A stretch of 64,000 bases of DNA, taken from Begonia masoniana. Taxonomy: Eukaryota > Streptophyta > Magnoliopsida > Cucurbitales > Begoniaceae. Below are positions 12,012-22,402 of the stretch, in pieces (the first letter of the stretch is position 1; every line of letters starts with the position of its first letter). A model generated the notes under the pieces. The model was not told the origin of the DNA. It made no database searches and saw only the letters and a list, made by a program, of their open reading frames with translations. The position numbers were made by a program, and so were the translations under genes. The stretch covers positions 21,037,053 through 21,101,052 of the forward strand of contig CM039506.1 of the NCBI GenBank assembly GCA_022432975.1, in the 5' to 3' direction.

Positions 12012-12376
12012 TGTAACGACCCGGGGAGGATCGCCACGTAAATCATATCTTTCATAAACATTGACTCTAAATTTTTACTCTGTACTCTTTTTTTTTTTAC
12101 TATTTGTAAAACTGACATAACTCTACCTTCAAGAACTCGACTTTTCCGTAAAATAGTTAGCATAATTCGTCACAGAGTAGGGCGACTCGACGCAGACATA
12201 AATCCTTAACATAATCGGGCAGGAGGAAGAATACCTATAGATCACACGACTTCATCATACGCGGGCTGCATGGGTTTGCATGCACCAGCGATAGGGTACG
12301 TATCATCCGGTCTGTCACGTGCACACCACGCGACTCACTTAACAGTGTCCAATAGAAGACATCTTCCGGTGAACAC

Positions 12377-12690
12377 GTGCAACACTCGTGTATAGTTAAA
12401 AACATCATCCGGTCACTAAACGACAAAGCAACTCTTATCTCATCCGGTGTTGAAACCACCTACGTCGCCCGGTCACTAAACGACAAAACAACTCTTATCT
12501 CATCCGGTGGAGAACTCTCTACATCCACCGGTCACTGGGCGATGAAATTACTCTTACATCATCCGGTCACTCGAGACATTACACTCACGTCATCCGGTGA
12601 AGGAATACACTTCATCCACCGAACGCTAGACGACAAAATAGCATTTTCATCATCCGGTGGCTTAACACTCTACATCCACCGATGACGTCA
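12377..12690. repeat. Degenerate tandem repeat with CATCCGGT hairpins
   Basis: About four degenerate units of near 60-80 bp share CGGTCACTAAACGACAAA and CTCATCCGGTG. Foldbacks are exact in places: CCGGTGG (12504-12510) with CCACCGG (12525-12531), and CGGTGG (12655-12660) with CCACCG (12676-12681). Confidence 0.7.
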
Positions 12691-13285
12691 GCCAGGATGA
12701 TTACTTCATCCAACTTCTATCACATGACAGAAAACATACCATATCGAATGACTTCATCCAACAGAAATACCACAACTCATTCAGAATGCATATAGCGGAA
12801 GACTTAAGCAATAGATCATTTAATAATTCTATATCATCTCAGACTCAGTAGTCAACCCGATAGTTTCAAAACTCAATGTTATAAAATAATCTCATCCTAC
12901 TTAACTACCATGTTCTTTATCATACTGTAATCATAAGAGCATTAACCAGGGATCATAATCTCCTCTCCAGTCCTGCACTGTCACCTTGAGCTCTCACCAG
13001 CTACCAGCCTTAAACTTCTTCATTAAACTCGGTATCCTCACCTGTAAATTCTTCACCTACACCATAAGGTTTAACTATAAGCCTAATGCTTAGTAAGGGA
13101 TGCATGCTGACAGATATACATGAGTGTATAAATAAAAGAAACATAAGTTCGTAAATCTTTCTTCATTCATGTTCATTTTTCGTCTTTTGCATAGCATGTA
13201 TTAAGGGAAGAAAGAAGACGGGGTACATAGTTCATTTGCCAATCGGGGTAGTCATTTGCCAATCGGGCAATCATAGTAGCGACTA

Positions 13286-13515
13286 GCTCGGCCTCCACCG
13301 GCGGGAGAATCCGCGAACTATCGTACTTAACATCAACTCGGCCTCCACCAGTGGGAGAATTCGCGAGTCATACATAACATTACTCGGCCTCCACCAGTGG
13401 GAGAATTTGCGAGTCATACATAACATTACTCGGCCTCCACCAGTGGGAGAATTCGCAAGTCATACATAACATTACTCGGCCTCCACCAGTGGGAGAATTC
13501 GCGAGTCATACATAA
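13286..13515. repeat. Five tandem copies of a 46-50 bp hairpin unit
   Basis: Copies start near 13287, 13337, 13383, 13430 and 13475. Each begins CTCGGCCTCCACC and continues to GGGAGAAT and CGCGAG. Each contains nested complementary pairs: CTCG with CGAG, and CTCCAC with GTGGGAG (one bulge). Confidence 0.9.
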
Positions 13516-14527
13516 ACCTTGTGAACATATCATAGTCATTTTCCCCCGTTCTACGCTTAATCATGCTTTCATTAGTTTTCCCATGTTCTTGACTTAATCA
13601 TAAACGTGCACATAATGCATGGACACGAATTTCACAGAGGAATGTCATACTATAAGAACGAGTAGAAGCATCATGTAACTTAACATCTTCTATCTTCTTG
13701 CTCAATTACTTCATATCATGGCAAACTACTAGTCATGATCATTAGACAAACATTTCAACAATTTTTCCTAGTATCCTTGAGGTGTAGGGCCCTTGTGGCC
13801 GGAAATCTTAATACATCCACTTACCTGGTCTCCTTAGCAGTCTGAACCTCTTCTCTTCAACTTCTCCACCTAAAACATGTGCATTACAGTAGTTAAATCA
13901 AAATCCTAAAACTCTACTCATAAATCACCCTAGGATCTATTAGCTAAAGTCATTCCCGAATCCTTGGATTGATCTACTGTGCAGAATCTGAAATCCAAAA
14001 TAAAACAAACAGGTTCTACTATCGATTAAATATGAGTTGGTTACTTAAAATGTCCAGAATCGATTTGGGTTGATATTACTACTCTCAGATTCCAAAATGT
14101 TCTAATACTACTCGGCCATCGGTAAAACCGAGCTCAAATGCCGAGCTGAAAACAGAGCCTCAAACACAAACAGGTAACTACATTGTCCATTTCATACCTC
14201 GGGTACGGATTCGCAGAGGAATGCGGCTAGGAACCTGTCGTCGGCGAGGAAGACACTGATGGCAGTGAGCAAGGACTTGCGAGAGAAGAAATCGCCGGAA
14301 AGGGTGGTGTCGGCTACAGTGGTTTAAATGAGGTTTGAATCCTTTCCTTTTTCTTTAAATACTGACCTCAATCTTCCATTATTACAATCTTGCCACTCAA
14401 CCTAGTTTAAAACCCACATTTAATTAATTAAACTTGTCATAAAATTCTAAACCGCGAAGATTAAATATTCGTGACCGTTAATACAGTTAAGGAGGTTACC
14501 TAGTCGCATCTCGAGTGTTACATAGTT

Positions 14528-15652
14528 AATCCTCAACTATGATATCATCCCTATAGTTCCTCAAACAATGATCATTCTAACTATACACTTGAATGTAAAT
14601 CTCATAATTACGTTCATTGTATTTAATTTGATCAACTACAGCCTCAATTATTTATCAATACTATTTAATTCCTATGTCTCCAAATTAAATCATTTAAATT
14701 ATACCCTCGAACATTTAATCGTTATTAGATTCCTTGACTTTAATTTAATCAACTATAACCTCAATTTTTTTTCAAAGTCATCTAATATAATTTTATTTCT
14801 ATATCTCCTCAAACAAAAATTATTCTAATCCTCAATTTGTTGAATTTCATATCCTCAAGAGTTTTTTTTTTTTTTTTTTGGTACCCCACTACAATCTAAC
14901 TTCATACATCCCTCTAACGATAATCAATTCAAATTAACACATAAATATAAATTTAAACTTAAAGTTCTTAATGTTTATCGATCAATTTATATTCCAAAAA
15001 TTTGTCAAATAAAATCCAATATGACTTTCTTAAAATTTTCTTAGATTCCAATATAAAATCCTCAACACTTCCATTACTTACTCGCAATTATATCTTCAAA
15101 TCAGATTTAATATCAAACATATTCTTATCCTTGATTATTATAAATTCTCAAATCACTTAATTCCTTCTCCTTAACTAATTTTAGATGACATCTATTTTCT
15201 CGAGTAATGATCAACTTAAGATTCTCACTTCATTATTAAATCTACAGAGAATTTCATGGATCCCATATAACCTCAAATTAAAAATCAGATATCATTTCTA
15301 ATTCTCTAAGTTGTTTAAAATATATATAATCAAATAATTACTCAAGACAATCTTTAAATTTTTAACTAAATCGTAAAGTATATTCTAGCATCATTTGTTT
15401 CATCCAAACTCATTGATCAACTATGTCCGCATTAGTAACTTCTCAACTCAAATTAAACTTCTTAGTACTAAAATTATTTTTAGTAAATCTTCATTTAGTA
15501 TAAATCTTATAGGCAAATTATTATTAGAGATATGAATTCCTTCAGACGTGTCAATTGAGCAAATGCGTCCATAATTACTAAGATGGATATCTTGTATCCA
15601 AAAACTAGTAGTTCGACTTGTTGAACTTTTGAGGCCCAAATAACTAGATTTT
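14528..15652 (-). other. Non-coding internal segment of the 24-kb element
   Basis: AT-rich sequence with recurring CCTCAA / TTTAATTTGATCAACTA motifs, continuing the pattern of 10991-12011. A T-run lies near 14861-14879. No protein similarity is seen in any frame. Confidence 0.55.
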
Positions 15653-16493
15653 TGTAACACCCGGCTTTACGGGATTTGGTTTTATTCCAATATAAATGGC
15701 ATTTTTGTAAATACGTCAAATTTAAGTCCGTTTTACGAACAGAAAGTTTTAACGAAGCCGTAATAATAAATTAGAATTTATGGTGAAATATAAAAATTTG
15801 GAGAAGTCGGATCGTTAATTAAATAATGAGATAAGTTGTAACGCCCCCGAACCCACCCTGGCTCGGAGCGCTACTTTGCTAACCAATCTCACGCTAAAAC
15901 ATAATAAAGGATAATTTAAATAAACTCTCAAGCCGAAAAGGAAACCGACACAGCTGAATTTAAAACTAAATCTCCCGATACTCACTTAAGTCATACCTAG
16001 CTACCTAGACTCGCTAATTCCTTCTTAATCCTAACCTTTAAGCACCACGGCGTCCTTCCCGAAAATTTCGGCAAAGTAACGCCTGAAAATGGCGCCTCCA
16101 AAATGCTGGGTACCTGCAATAAATTAATCCCCAAACAATCCAGAATACTCCTAATCAACTATCCAGCAAGGGAAACTAAAGCACAAACATTTCCTAAGTG
16201 AAGAAAGTCCACAGTACAGGGCGACACATCACCCTTAACTATGATTATGTACACCAAATACAAATAGCTATGCAACAACTCTAAAACCAACATCAACCAA
16301 AAAGACAACTCTACAAACCACCAAAATAATTATAAATTATACACGACCCCAAAAATACTGTTCCACCCACGTCTTTCCGAAGACCATGGTCGAGGCGCCC
16401 CGACAACTGCCTGCACCGGCATACCGCGTACATCATCGACTGCGTCCCAATCCTAGCTTTCCTCGTAGCTCTAACCTGTACTCCTGTTGTCAC

Positions 16494-19082
16494 CTACACC
16501 ACAGAACACACACACGTAAGTTTACGCTTAACAAGTAGGGGATAATAAATATAAACAAACATAATGCACCCACAACCCTCACACAACCCTAACATAACAA
16601 CACAACACCACTCAACACGACAACGCAACACAACAATCCAACACCACCCAACACGACGACTATCATGCCAAACAACCCAACACAACGCTCCAATGCAACT
16701 CAACAAACCAACTCCACACAACACGACAACACGACCAAACAATGCTAGTTGCCCGCACCCGAAAGGATGCCTTAGTTGTCCGCACCGAAGTGCCTTAGTT
16801 GCCCGCCTCGAAGGGCCTTAATTGCCCGCCCCGAAGGGCCTTAGTTGCCCGCACCGAAGCGCCTTAGTTGCCCGCCTCGAAGGGCCTTAGTTGCCCGCAC
16901 CGAAGTGCCTTAGTTGCCCGCCCCGAAGGGCCTTAGTTGCCCGCCCCGAAGGGCCTTAGTTGCCCGCACCCAAAAGGATGCCTTACTCTTTAACTGACTA
17001 TCAACACCGACGAAGTGCCTTACACAACGACAACGACAAACACATTGCCCGCACCGAAGTGCCTTACACATTGCCCGCACCGAAGTGCCTTACACAACGA
17101 CAACGACAAACACACAACGACAACGACAAACACATTGCCCGCACCGAAGTGCCTTACACATTGCCCGCACCGAAGTGCCTTACACATTGCCCGCACCGAA
17201 GTGCCTTAGTTGCCCGCACCGAAGTGCCTTACACAACGACAACGACAAACACATTGCCCGCACCGAAGTGCCTTACACATTGCCCGCACCGAAGTGCCTT
17301 ACACATTGCCCGCACCGAAGTGCCTTACACAACGACAACGACAAACACAAACACTCAACTACAACCCAACAACAAATACACAACGAAAACCCAACGATAA
17401 ACATGCCACGACAAACACACAACGACAACGACAAACACATTGCCCGCACCGAAGTGCCTTAGTTGCCCGCACCAAAATGCCTTACACATTGCCCGCACCG
17501 AAGTGCCTTAGTTGCCCGCACCGAAGTGCCTTACACATTGCCCGCACCGAAGTGCCTTACACATTGCCCGCACCGAAGTTCCTTAGTTGCCCGCCCCGAA
17601 GGGCCTTAGTTGCCCGCACCGAAGTGCCTTACACATTGCCCGCACCGAAGTGCCTTAGTTGCCCGCACCGAAGTGCCTTACACATTGCCCGCACCGAAGT
17701 GCCTTAGTTGCCCGCACCGAAGTGCCTTACACATTGCCCGCACCGAAGTGCCTTACACATTGCCCGCACCGAAGTGCCTTACACATTGCCCGCACCGAAG
17801 TGCCTTACACATTGCCCGCACCGAAGTGCCTTACACATTGCCCGCACCGAAGTGCCTTAGTTGCCCGCCCCGAAGGGCCTTAGTTGCCCGCACCGAAGTG
17901 CCTTACACATTGCCCGCACCGAAGTGCCTTACACATTGCCCGCACCGAAGTTCCTTAGTTGCCCGCCCCGAAGGGCCTTAGTTGCCCGCACCGAAGTTCC
18001 TTAGTTGCCCGCACCGAAGTGCCTTACACATTGCCCGCACCGAAGTGCCTTACACATTGCCCGCACCGAAGTGCCTTACACATTGCCCGCACCGAAGTGC
18101 CTTAGTTGCCCGCACCAAAATGCCTTACACATTGCCCGCACCGAAGTGCCTTACACATTGCCCGCACCGAAGTGCCTTAGTTGCCCGCCCCGAAGGGCCT
18201 TAGTTGCCCGCCCCGAAGGGCCTTAGTTGCCCGCACCGAAGTGCCTTACACATTGCCCGCACCGAAGTGCCTTACACATTGCCCGCACCGAAGTGCCTTA
18301 CACATTGCCCGCACCGAAGTGCCTTACACATTGCCCGCACCGAAGTGCCTTACACATTGCCCGCACCGAAGTGCCTTACACATTGCCCGCACCGAAGTTC
18401 CTTAGTTGCCCGCCCCGAAGGGCCTTAGTTGCCCGCACCGAAGTGCCTTACACATTGCCCGCACCGAAGTGCCTTAGTTGCCCGCCCCGAAGGGCCTTAG
18501 TTGCCCGCACCGAAGTGCCTTACACATTGCCCGCACCGAAGTGCCTTAGTTGCCCGCACCGAAGTGCCTTACACATTGCCCGCACCGAAGTGCCTTACAC
18601 ATTGCCCGCACCGAAGTGCCTTACACATTGCCCGCACCGAAGTGCCTTAGTTGCCCGCCCCGAAGGGCCTTAGTTGCCCGCACCGAAGTGCCTTAGTTGC
18701 CCGCACCGAAGTGCCTTAGTTGCCCGCCCCGAAGGGCCTTAGTTGCCCGCCCCGAAGGGCCTTAGTTGCCCGCCCCGAAGGGCCTTAGTTGCCCGCACCG
18801 AAGTGCCTTACACATTGCCCGCACCGAAGTGCCTTACACATTGCCCGCACCGAAGTGCCTTACACATTGCCCGCACCGAAGTGCCTTACACATTGCCCGC
18901 ACCGAAGTGCCTTACACATTGCCCGCACCGAAGTGCCTTAGTTGCCCGCACCGAAGTGCCTTACACATTGCCCGCACCGAAGTTCCTTAGTTGCCCGCAC
19001 CGAAGTTCCTAAAGCAATAACAAATAAACCTACCGTTCTATGGTGTAGGCCCGAAGGCGAAAGAACATTACCCACTACTTAC
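16494..19082 (-). other. Putative LTR intron with paired ends and repeat array
   Basis: In sense, donor GCCAG|GTAAGTAG (GT at 19081-19082) and acceptor GGTGTAG|GTGACAAC. The donor-side arm (complement of 19035-19049) pairs with the acceptor arm (complement of 16493-16507) over 15 bp with one G-U. Almost the whole intron is the hairpin minisatellite. Splicing is inferred, not shown. Confidence 0.5.
16748..19012 (-). repeat. Minisatellite of about 80 UUCG-tetraloop hairpin units
   Basis: Units are 23 or 26 bp (plus-strand core CCGCACCGAAGTGCCTTA, ending AG or CACA). They are interspersed before 17440 with CAACGACAAACACA blocks. In the LTR sense strand each unit reads GGCACTTCGGTGC, that is GCAC-UUCG-GUGC with the closing C(UUCG)G. 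A common variant reads GCCC-UUCG-GGGC: both stem strands changed together. Two outliers keep a longer stem, GCATCC...GGGTGC. Counting is by eye and approximate. Because 23 and 26 are not multiples of 3, frames through the array are accidental. Confidence 0.92.
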
Positions 19083-19920
19083 CTGGCGTCCTAACTCGCT
19101 GAGGATATTCGGTTACCTGTCCACCTACGGCTTAACCTACGACAAATATGCAACTTTCATTAAAATTGAGTCTACATTCACCAATTACTCTCAAACTACG
19201 ATTTCTAGCCTAATCCAACTAAAACCTAACTAACCGGCCACTAATTTGGGTTCGGTAAAAACCGACCCAAAACTTCAAACGCGCGTAACTTTTACGTCGG
19301 TTATCGGAATCGAACGATTCCAGCGGCCACGTACTCCTCTAATACCCTATTTTAACCTGCCAAAAGAAATTTTAAAACAAACGACCCTAGCTAGGTCAAA
19401 ACTCAGAAAACCCGAGCTGCCTAAACCGGGAATTTTTCCCTTTTCCAATTTTTCCTCAATTCTCATCAATTTCTACACCAATCGACCACATATACCCTCA
19501 ATTAGCATAATCTAACCAAAAATCCCGAACTACAAGCCAAAACCCGAAATGCCCTAAAGAGGGCTTTCTGATTTTCGCCCAAAACCGGGCTCCTCACTGA
19601 CAATCAACCATAGCCAGTCCAAGGGTTGGCAAACCCACGCCGGAGGTGACCAATTTAGGCCGGTGATCGGAGCTCTAAGTCGCTCCTCACCCTCGGCCTC
19701 GAACAGAGCAAAAACAGGGAAAAACCGAGCCTTACCGGGCGGTTCGTGCGCGGAGACAGGCCAGAACCCCTCGTCGCCGCCGTCTGGCCGGAGAGTGCCG
19801 GAAAACGCCAGTGTTCGCTCCGCCGATCATCGCCTCACGCCTCTCCCCCCTCTCCCCTGCTCCTCGCTCGGCGTCGGGCTCGACGAACAACAGAATCGAT
19901 TCTGTTGTTCGTTTTGTTTT

Positions 19921-19979
<59 letters not shown>
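19921..19979. repeat. (AAT)n microsatellite
   Basis: About 20 copies of a trinucleotide lie inside the solo LTR 15837-20189. Frames crossing it give poly-Asn or poly-Ile artefacts. Confidence 0.95.
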
Positions 19980-19981
<2 letters not shown>

Positions 19982-20851
19982 CTAACCATTAATTAAATTC
20001 TCATTTACCGTTTTGCTCTCCCGAAATTCTGTTAAATCCCGTTCTCAAATTATAAATTTTCGTTAATAAACTGTTTAAGTCACTTTTAATTATTTTCCCT
20101 TCTTTTTGCTATTTCTTTTAAATTAATTAAAACAACCATCTTATTATACTTTTAATTTCTTTCCTTAAAAAAAAATCTCGGGTGTTACATAAGTGGAAAA
20201 AAAACAAATAGAAATTATGTGGAGGGGCGATTAAGTAATTTCGCAAGCCAATTTTATAAAAAAAAAATACAAATCCCTCATTTTTTCTTTCTCCCTTACG
20301 CGATTTCCACTTTTTCTCCCTCCTTCGCGCGACACTTTTCCCTCCTGCGGCGTTTCTCTATTTCGGCGACGATTGTTCTTCTCCGGCGACTCGAGTCTTC
20401 ACGTTTCTCCTTCGTCTTCGCTCCCTAGGTAAGACTTTAAGCTTTTGGAGTGTTAGATTTCGATTCTAGAGTTTAAACGGATTAGGGTTTATTAGGGTTT
20501 TCGTCGAAAACGTGTATTGATGTTTGAAATTGATAGGTTTAGCTTAGTTATGCCTATAATCGATGTATGGGAGTATATCAGACGTAGTTAATCGATTTAT
20601 TGGTTAATATTGGAGTTTTGATTGATTTGAAGCTTGAGAAACTCCATTAATGGAGGTTTGGGAGTTCACGAGCGCGAGTTGCTCGATAAAATGCCCAAAT
20701 GTGGTGTTTTAGAGTTTAGGAGACTTTCTTTAGTTAGGAGTTTGTAATTTTCTAAACTCGATAGTTTAGAATTGGTTTAAATGATAAACTTTGTGTTTTG
20801 CCTTAGATGAACAACGCTCGTGGACGGAGCGTGAATTTCAACGGACGCGAG

Positions 20852-21399
20852 GTAAGTCTTCGTGATTTGTTTGGCCGTATTGGCCTACACCATAAGAATC
20901 TTGTTGATCGAGGAAATTGAAGATATTTGTGTGTTTTGGGTAATTAGAACGGGTAGTTAGTTTTAGTTTTGATTAGGTTGTTAATTGTTAAGTTTGTTGT
21001 TTGCATGTTTCTGTTCGTTTCTATTTCGCTCATGGCATGATATTTGTTCACGCATCATTGTTTTCGACCGGCATGAAAATGAGTTTCTATGCATATTTTC
21101 CATAAAAATGAAAACGATAACGAAAAGGTAATGAATGTAATGATGGTCACGTTGGTAGCGGTGGTTCAGACATGGCTGTCGGATGAAGCATGTCTTCCCC
21201 CCGGTTAGATACGAGGGGTTATCCAATCGCCGGATGTGCTGCTCCTATCTAGTGAGAGAGAAGCCCCGGTGACGTAAATGAGATGATTAGTGAAAAGGTA
21301 GGACGCATGATTTAAGAACTGTACCATAGCATTAGCATTCACGTGCATTCACTTAGATTTACTGAGCCTCTAGCTCACGTGTTTAATTCTATGGTGTAG
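20852..21399 (+). other. Putative second LTR intron (copy in 15653-22397)
   Basis: Donor CGCGAG|GTAAGTC at 20851/20852. Branch-like TTACTGA near 21357 and acceptor ATGGTGTAG|GTGATT at 21399/21400. The arm CCTACACCATAAGAA (20884-20898) pairs with TTCTATGGTGTAGG (21387-21400) with one bulged A. There is no tandem array in this copy, but foldbacks such as GACATG...CATGTC occur inside. Confidence 0.5.
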
Positions 21400-21870
21400 G
21401 TGATTTTGAGACAGGTGAGGAAGACGTCCCTCCGCCTGAAGTATGAACACGTTGAAGGAGGATGGCCCGTGAGAGTGCGCTGGCAGTCGGAGCGTGATTT
21501 TGACCCGTGGAGACGTATGTAACGTTTTGGGAATTGATAGATAGAATATAGAAAATTTGTATAGTTAAACATTTTAGGTTGTTTGGACCTGGATAGATAA
21601 TATATAGTGTTTTTTTGGGAAATTAAAAGGATTTTGTAATGTTTTGCTATTTTCAAACATAAGGAAATGTTAAACTTTTAAACGGAACCACGCGGTTCGT
21701 TTTTATGAAATCTGGTTATGTTTTAAAAATTTTTTGCGTCGTTTTCTTTGGGTAATTGGTAGAATGTGGATTGTAAAAATAGGATTGTGAAGTGTGTGTA
21801 AATGAGTGTGCAGGGTAGCAACGAAAATGGTGAAGGAAAGAAAAGAAGAAAAAAAAATAGGGGCAGCAGC

Positions 21871-22150
21871 TCTCTGGATTTCAAAATCCAGAGGGCCTGC
21901 CGATTGATCGCAAGGAGAGGCGATCAATCGGCAGAGAAGGGGCGCTCTCTGGAAAATTCCAAAGAGGTAGCCGACCAGTCGCTCAAAAAGGGGCGACTGA
22001 TCGGCCTTGAAGAAAGAAAACGAAGGGGGAGGGGCGATTGACCATAGCGATCGATCGCCCGAGTGGTTCGCCCTTCAGCATTTTCAACAGGCGATCGATC
22101 GCCTGTTTTGGGCGATCGATCGCCCCTTTATATTTAGGGACAATGTCCCT
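21871..22150. repeat. Cluster of perfect hairpins (GATCGATC block) in LTR 3' part
   Basis: Successive foldbacks are: CTCTGGATTT/AAATCCAGAG (about 21872-21892); a 15-bp perfect stem CTGCCGATTGATCGC (21897-21911) with 21920-21934, loop 8 nt; GCCGACCAGTCGC with GCGACTGATCGGC (about 21970-22005, one mismatch); and the palindromes CAGGCGATCGATCGCCTG and GGGCGATCGATCGCCC (about 22087-22125). Confidence 0.85.
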
Positions 22151-22402
22151 TTTTGCCCTCCAATTGGTAGCCGATTGATTTTTATTTGTTTTAATTGTTT
22201 TAATTTATTGTTTTAAGTTTTAATAAAACGGTTTATGATTCTTTTAATTGGTTTCTAAATAGTTTTTAAACAATTTTACGATTAGCCTACGATTTAAATT
22301 CCGCTCAATGGTTACAAAGTTTAATAAGGATAAAATAAAAAAAATAAAAATATGTAATAATACGGTAAAAATTAGGATACAGGTAAGGGTCGTGACAATT
22401 TT

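Larger units (their letters stand above)
12012..14522 (-). mobile_element. Solo LTR, TSD TAGTT
   Basis: Ends are TGTAACGACCCGGGG...CTCGAGTGTTACA, with TSD TAGTT at 12007-12011 and 14523-14527. It inserted into the internal region of the 24-kb element. Sense is minus. It has the same landmarks as the other LTRs: donor ACCAG|GTAAGTGG (GT at 13823-13824) and acceptor ATGGTGTAG|GTGAAG (about 13056), with branch-like CTTACTAAGC. Two different hairpin-type arrays occur: 13286-13515 inside the putative intron and 12377-12690 towards the 3' end. Confidence 0.9.
15837..20189 (-). mobile_element. Solo LTR (4.35 kb) with giant UUCG-hairpin array, TSD TAAGT
   Basis: Ends are TGTAACGCCCCCGAACCC...TCGGGTGTTACA, with TSD TAAGT at 15832-15836 and 20190-20194. 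It is nested in the solo LTR 15653-22397. It is the same family as 24477-28495: ends are identical, and the block with CCGAAAATTTCGG and GGCGTCCTTCC near 16040-16110 is shared. Yet the internal minisatellites of the two copies differ. The putative intron spans 16494-19082. A leader donor CCCG|GTAAGGC lies near 19735. An (AAT)n tract is at 19921-19979. There is no internal coding region. Confidence 0.92.
15653..22397 (+). mobile_element. Solo LTR (plus sense) interrupted by another solo LTR, TSD ATTTT
   Basis: Ends are TGTAACACCCGGC...GGGTCGTGACA, with TSD ATTTT at 15648-15652 and 22398-22402. It is about 2.39 kb once the nested 15837-20189 copy is removed. It closely resembles the solo LTR at 58403-60975. 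Apparent splice architecture: exon 1 ending CCCTAG (20428); intron 20429-20806 (378 bp); 45-nt mini-exon 20807-20851; intron 20852-21399; exon 3 from 21400. A dense hairpin cluster lies at 21871-22150. Confidence 0.9.

Noticed and set aside
16960..19012. Many overlapping open frames with CPHRSALHIARTEVPY-like repeats
   Set aside because: The 23/26-bp units rotate through all three frames, and the array sits between splice-like intron ends. The frames are a by-product of the repeat.
16748..19012. Centromeric satellite
   Set aside because: The unit length and confinement to one solo LTR with its own TSD argue for an LTR-internal minisatellite.
19663..19992. Coding gene ending in poly-Asn, and its reverse frame
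   Set aside because: It spans the leader region and (AAT)n tract of a solo LTR; no family resemblance.
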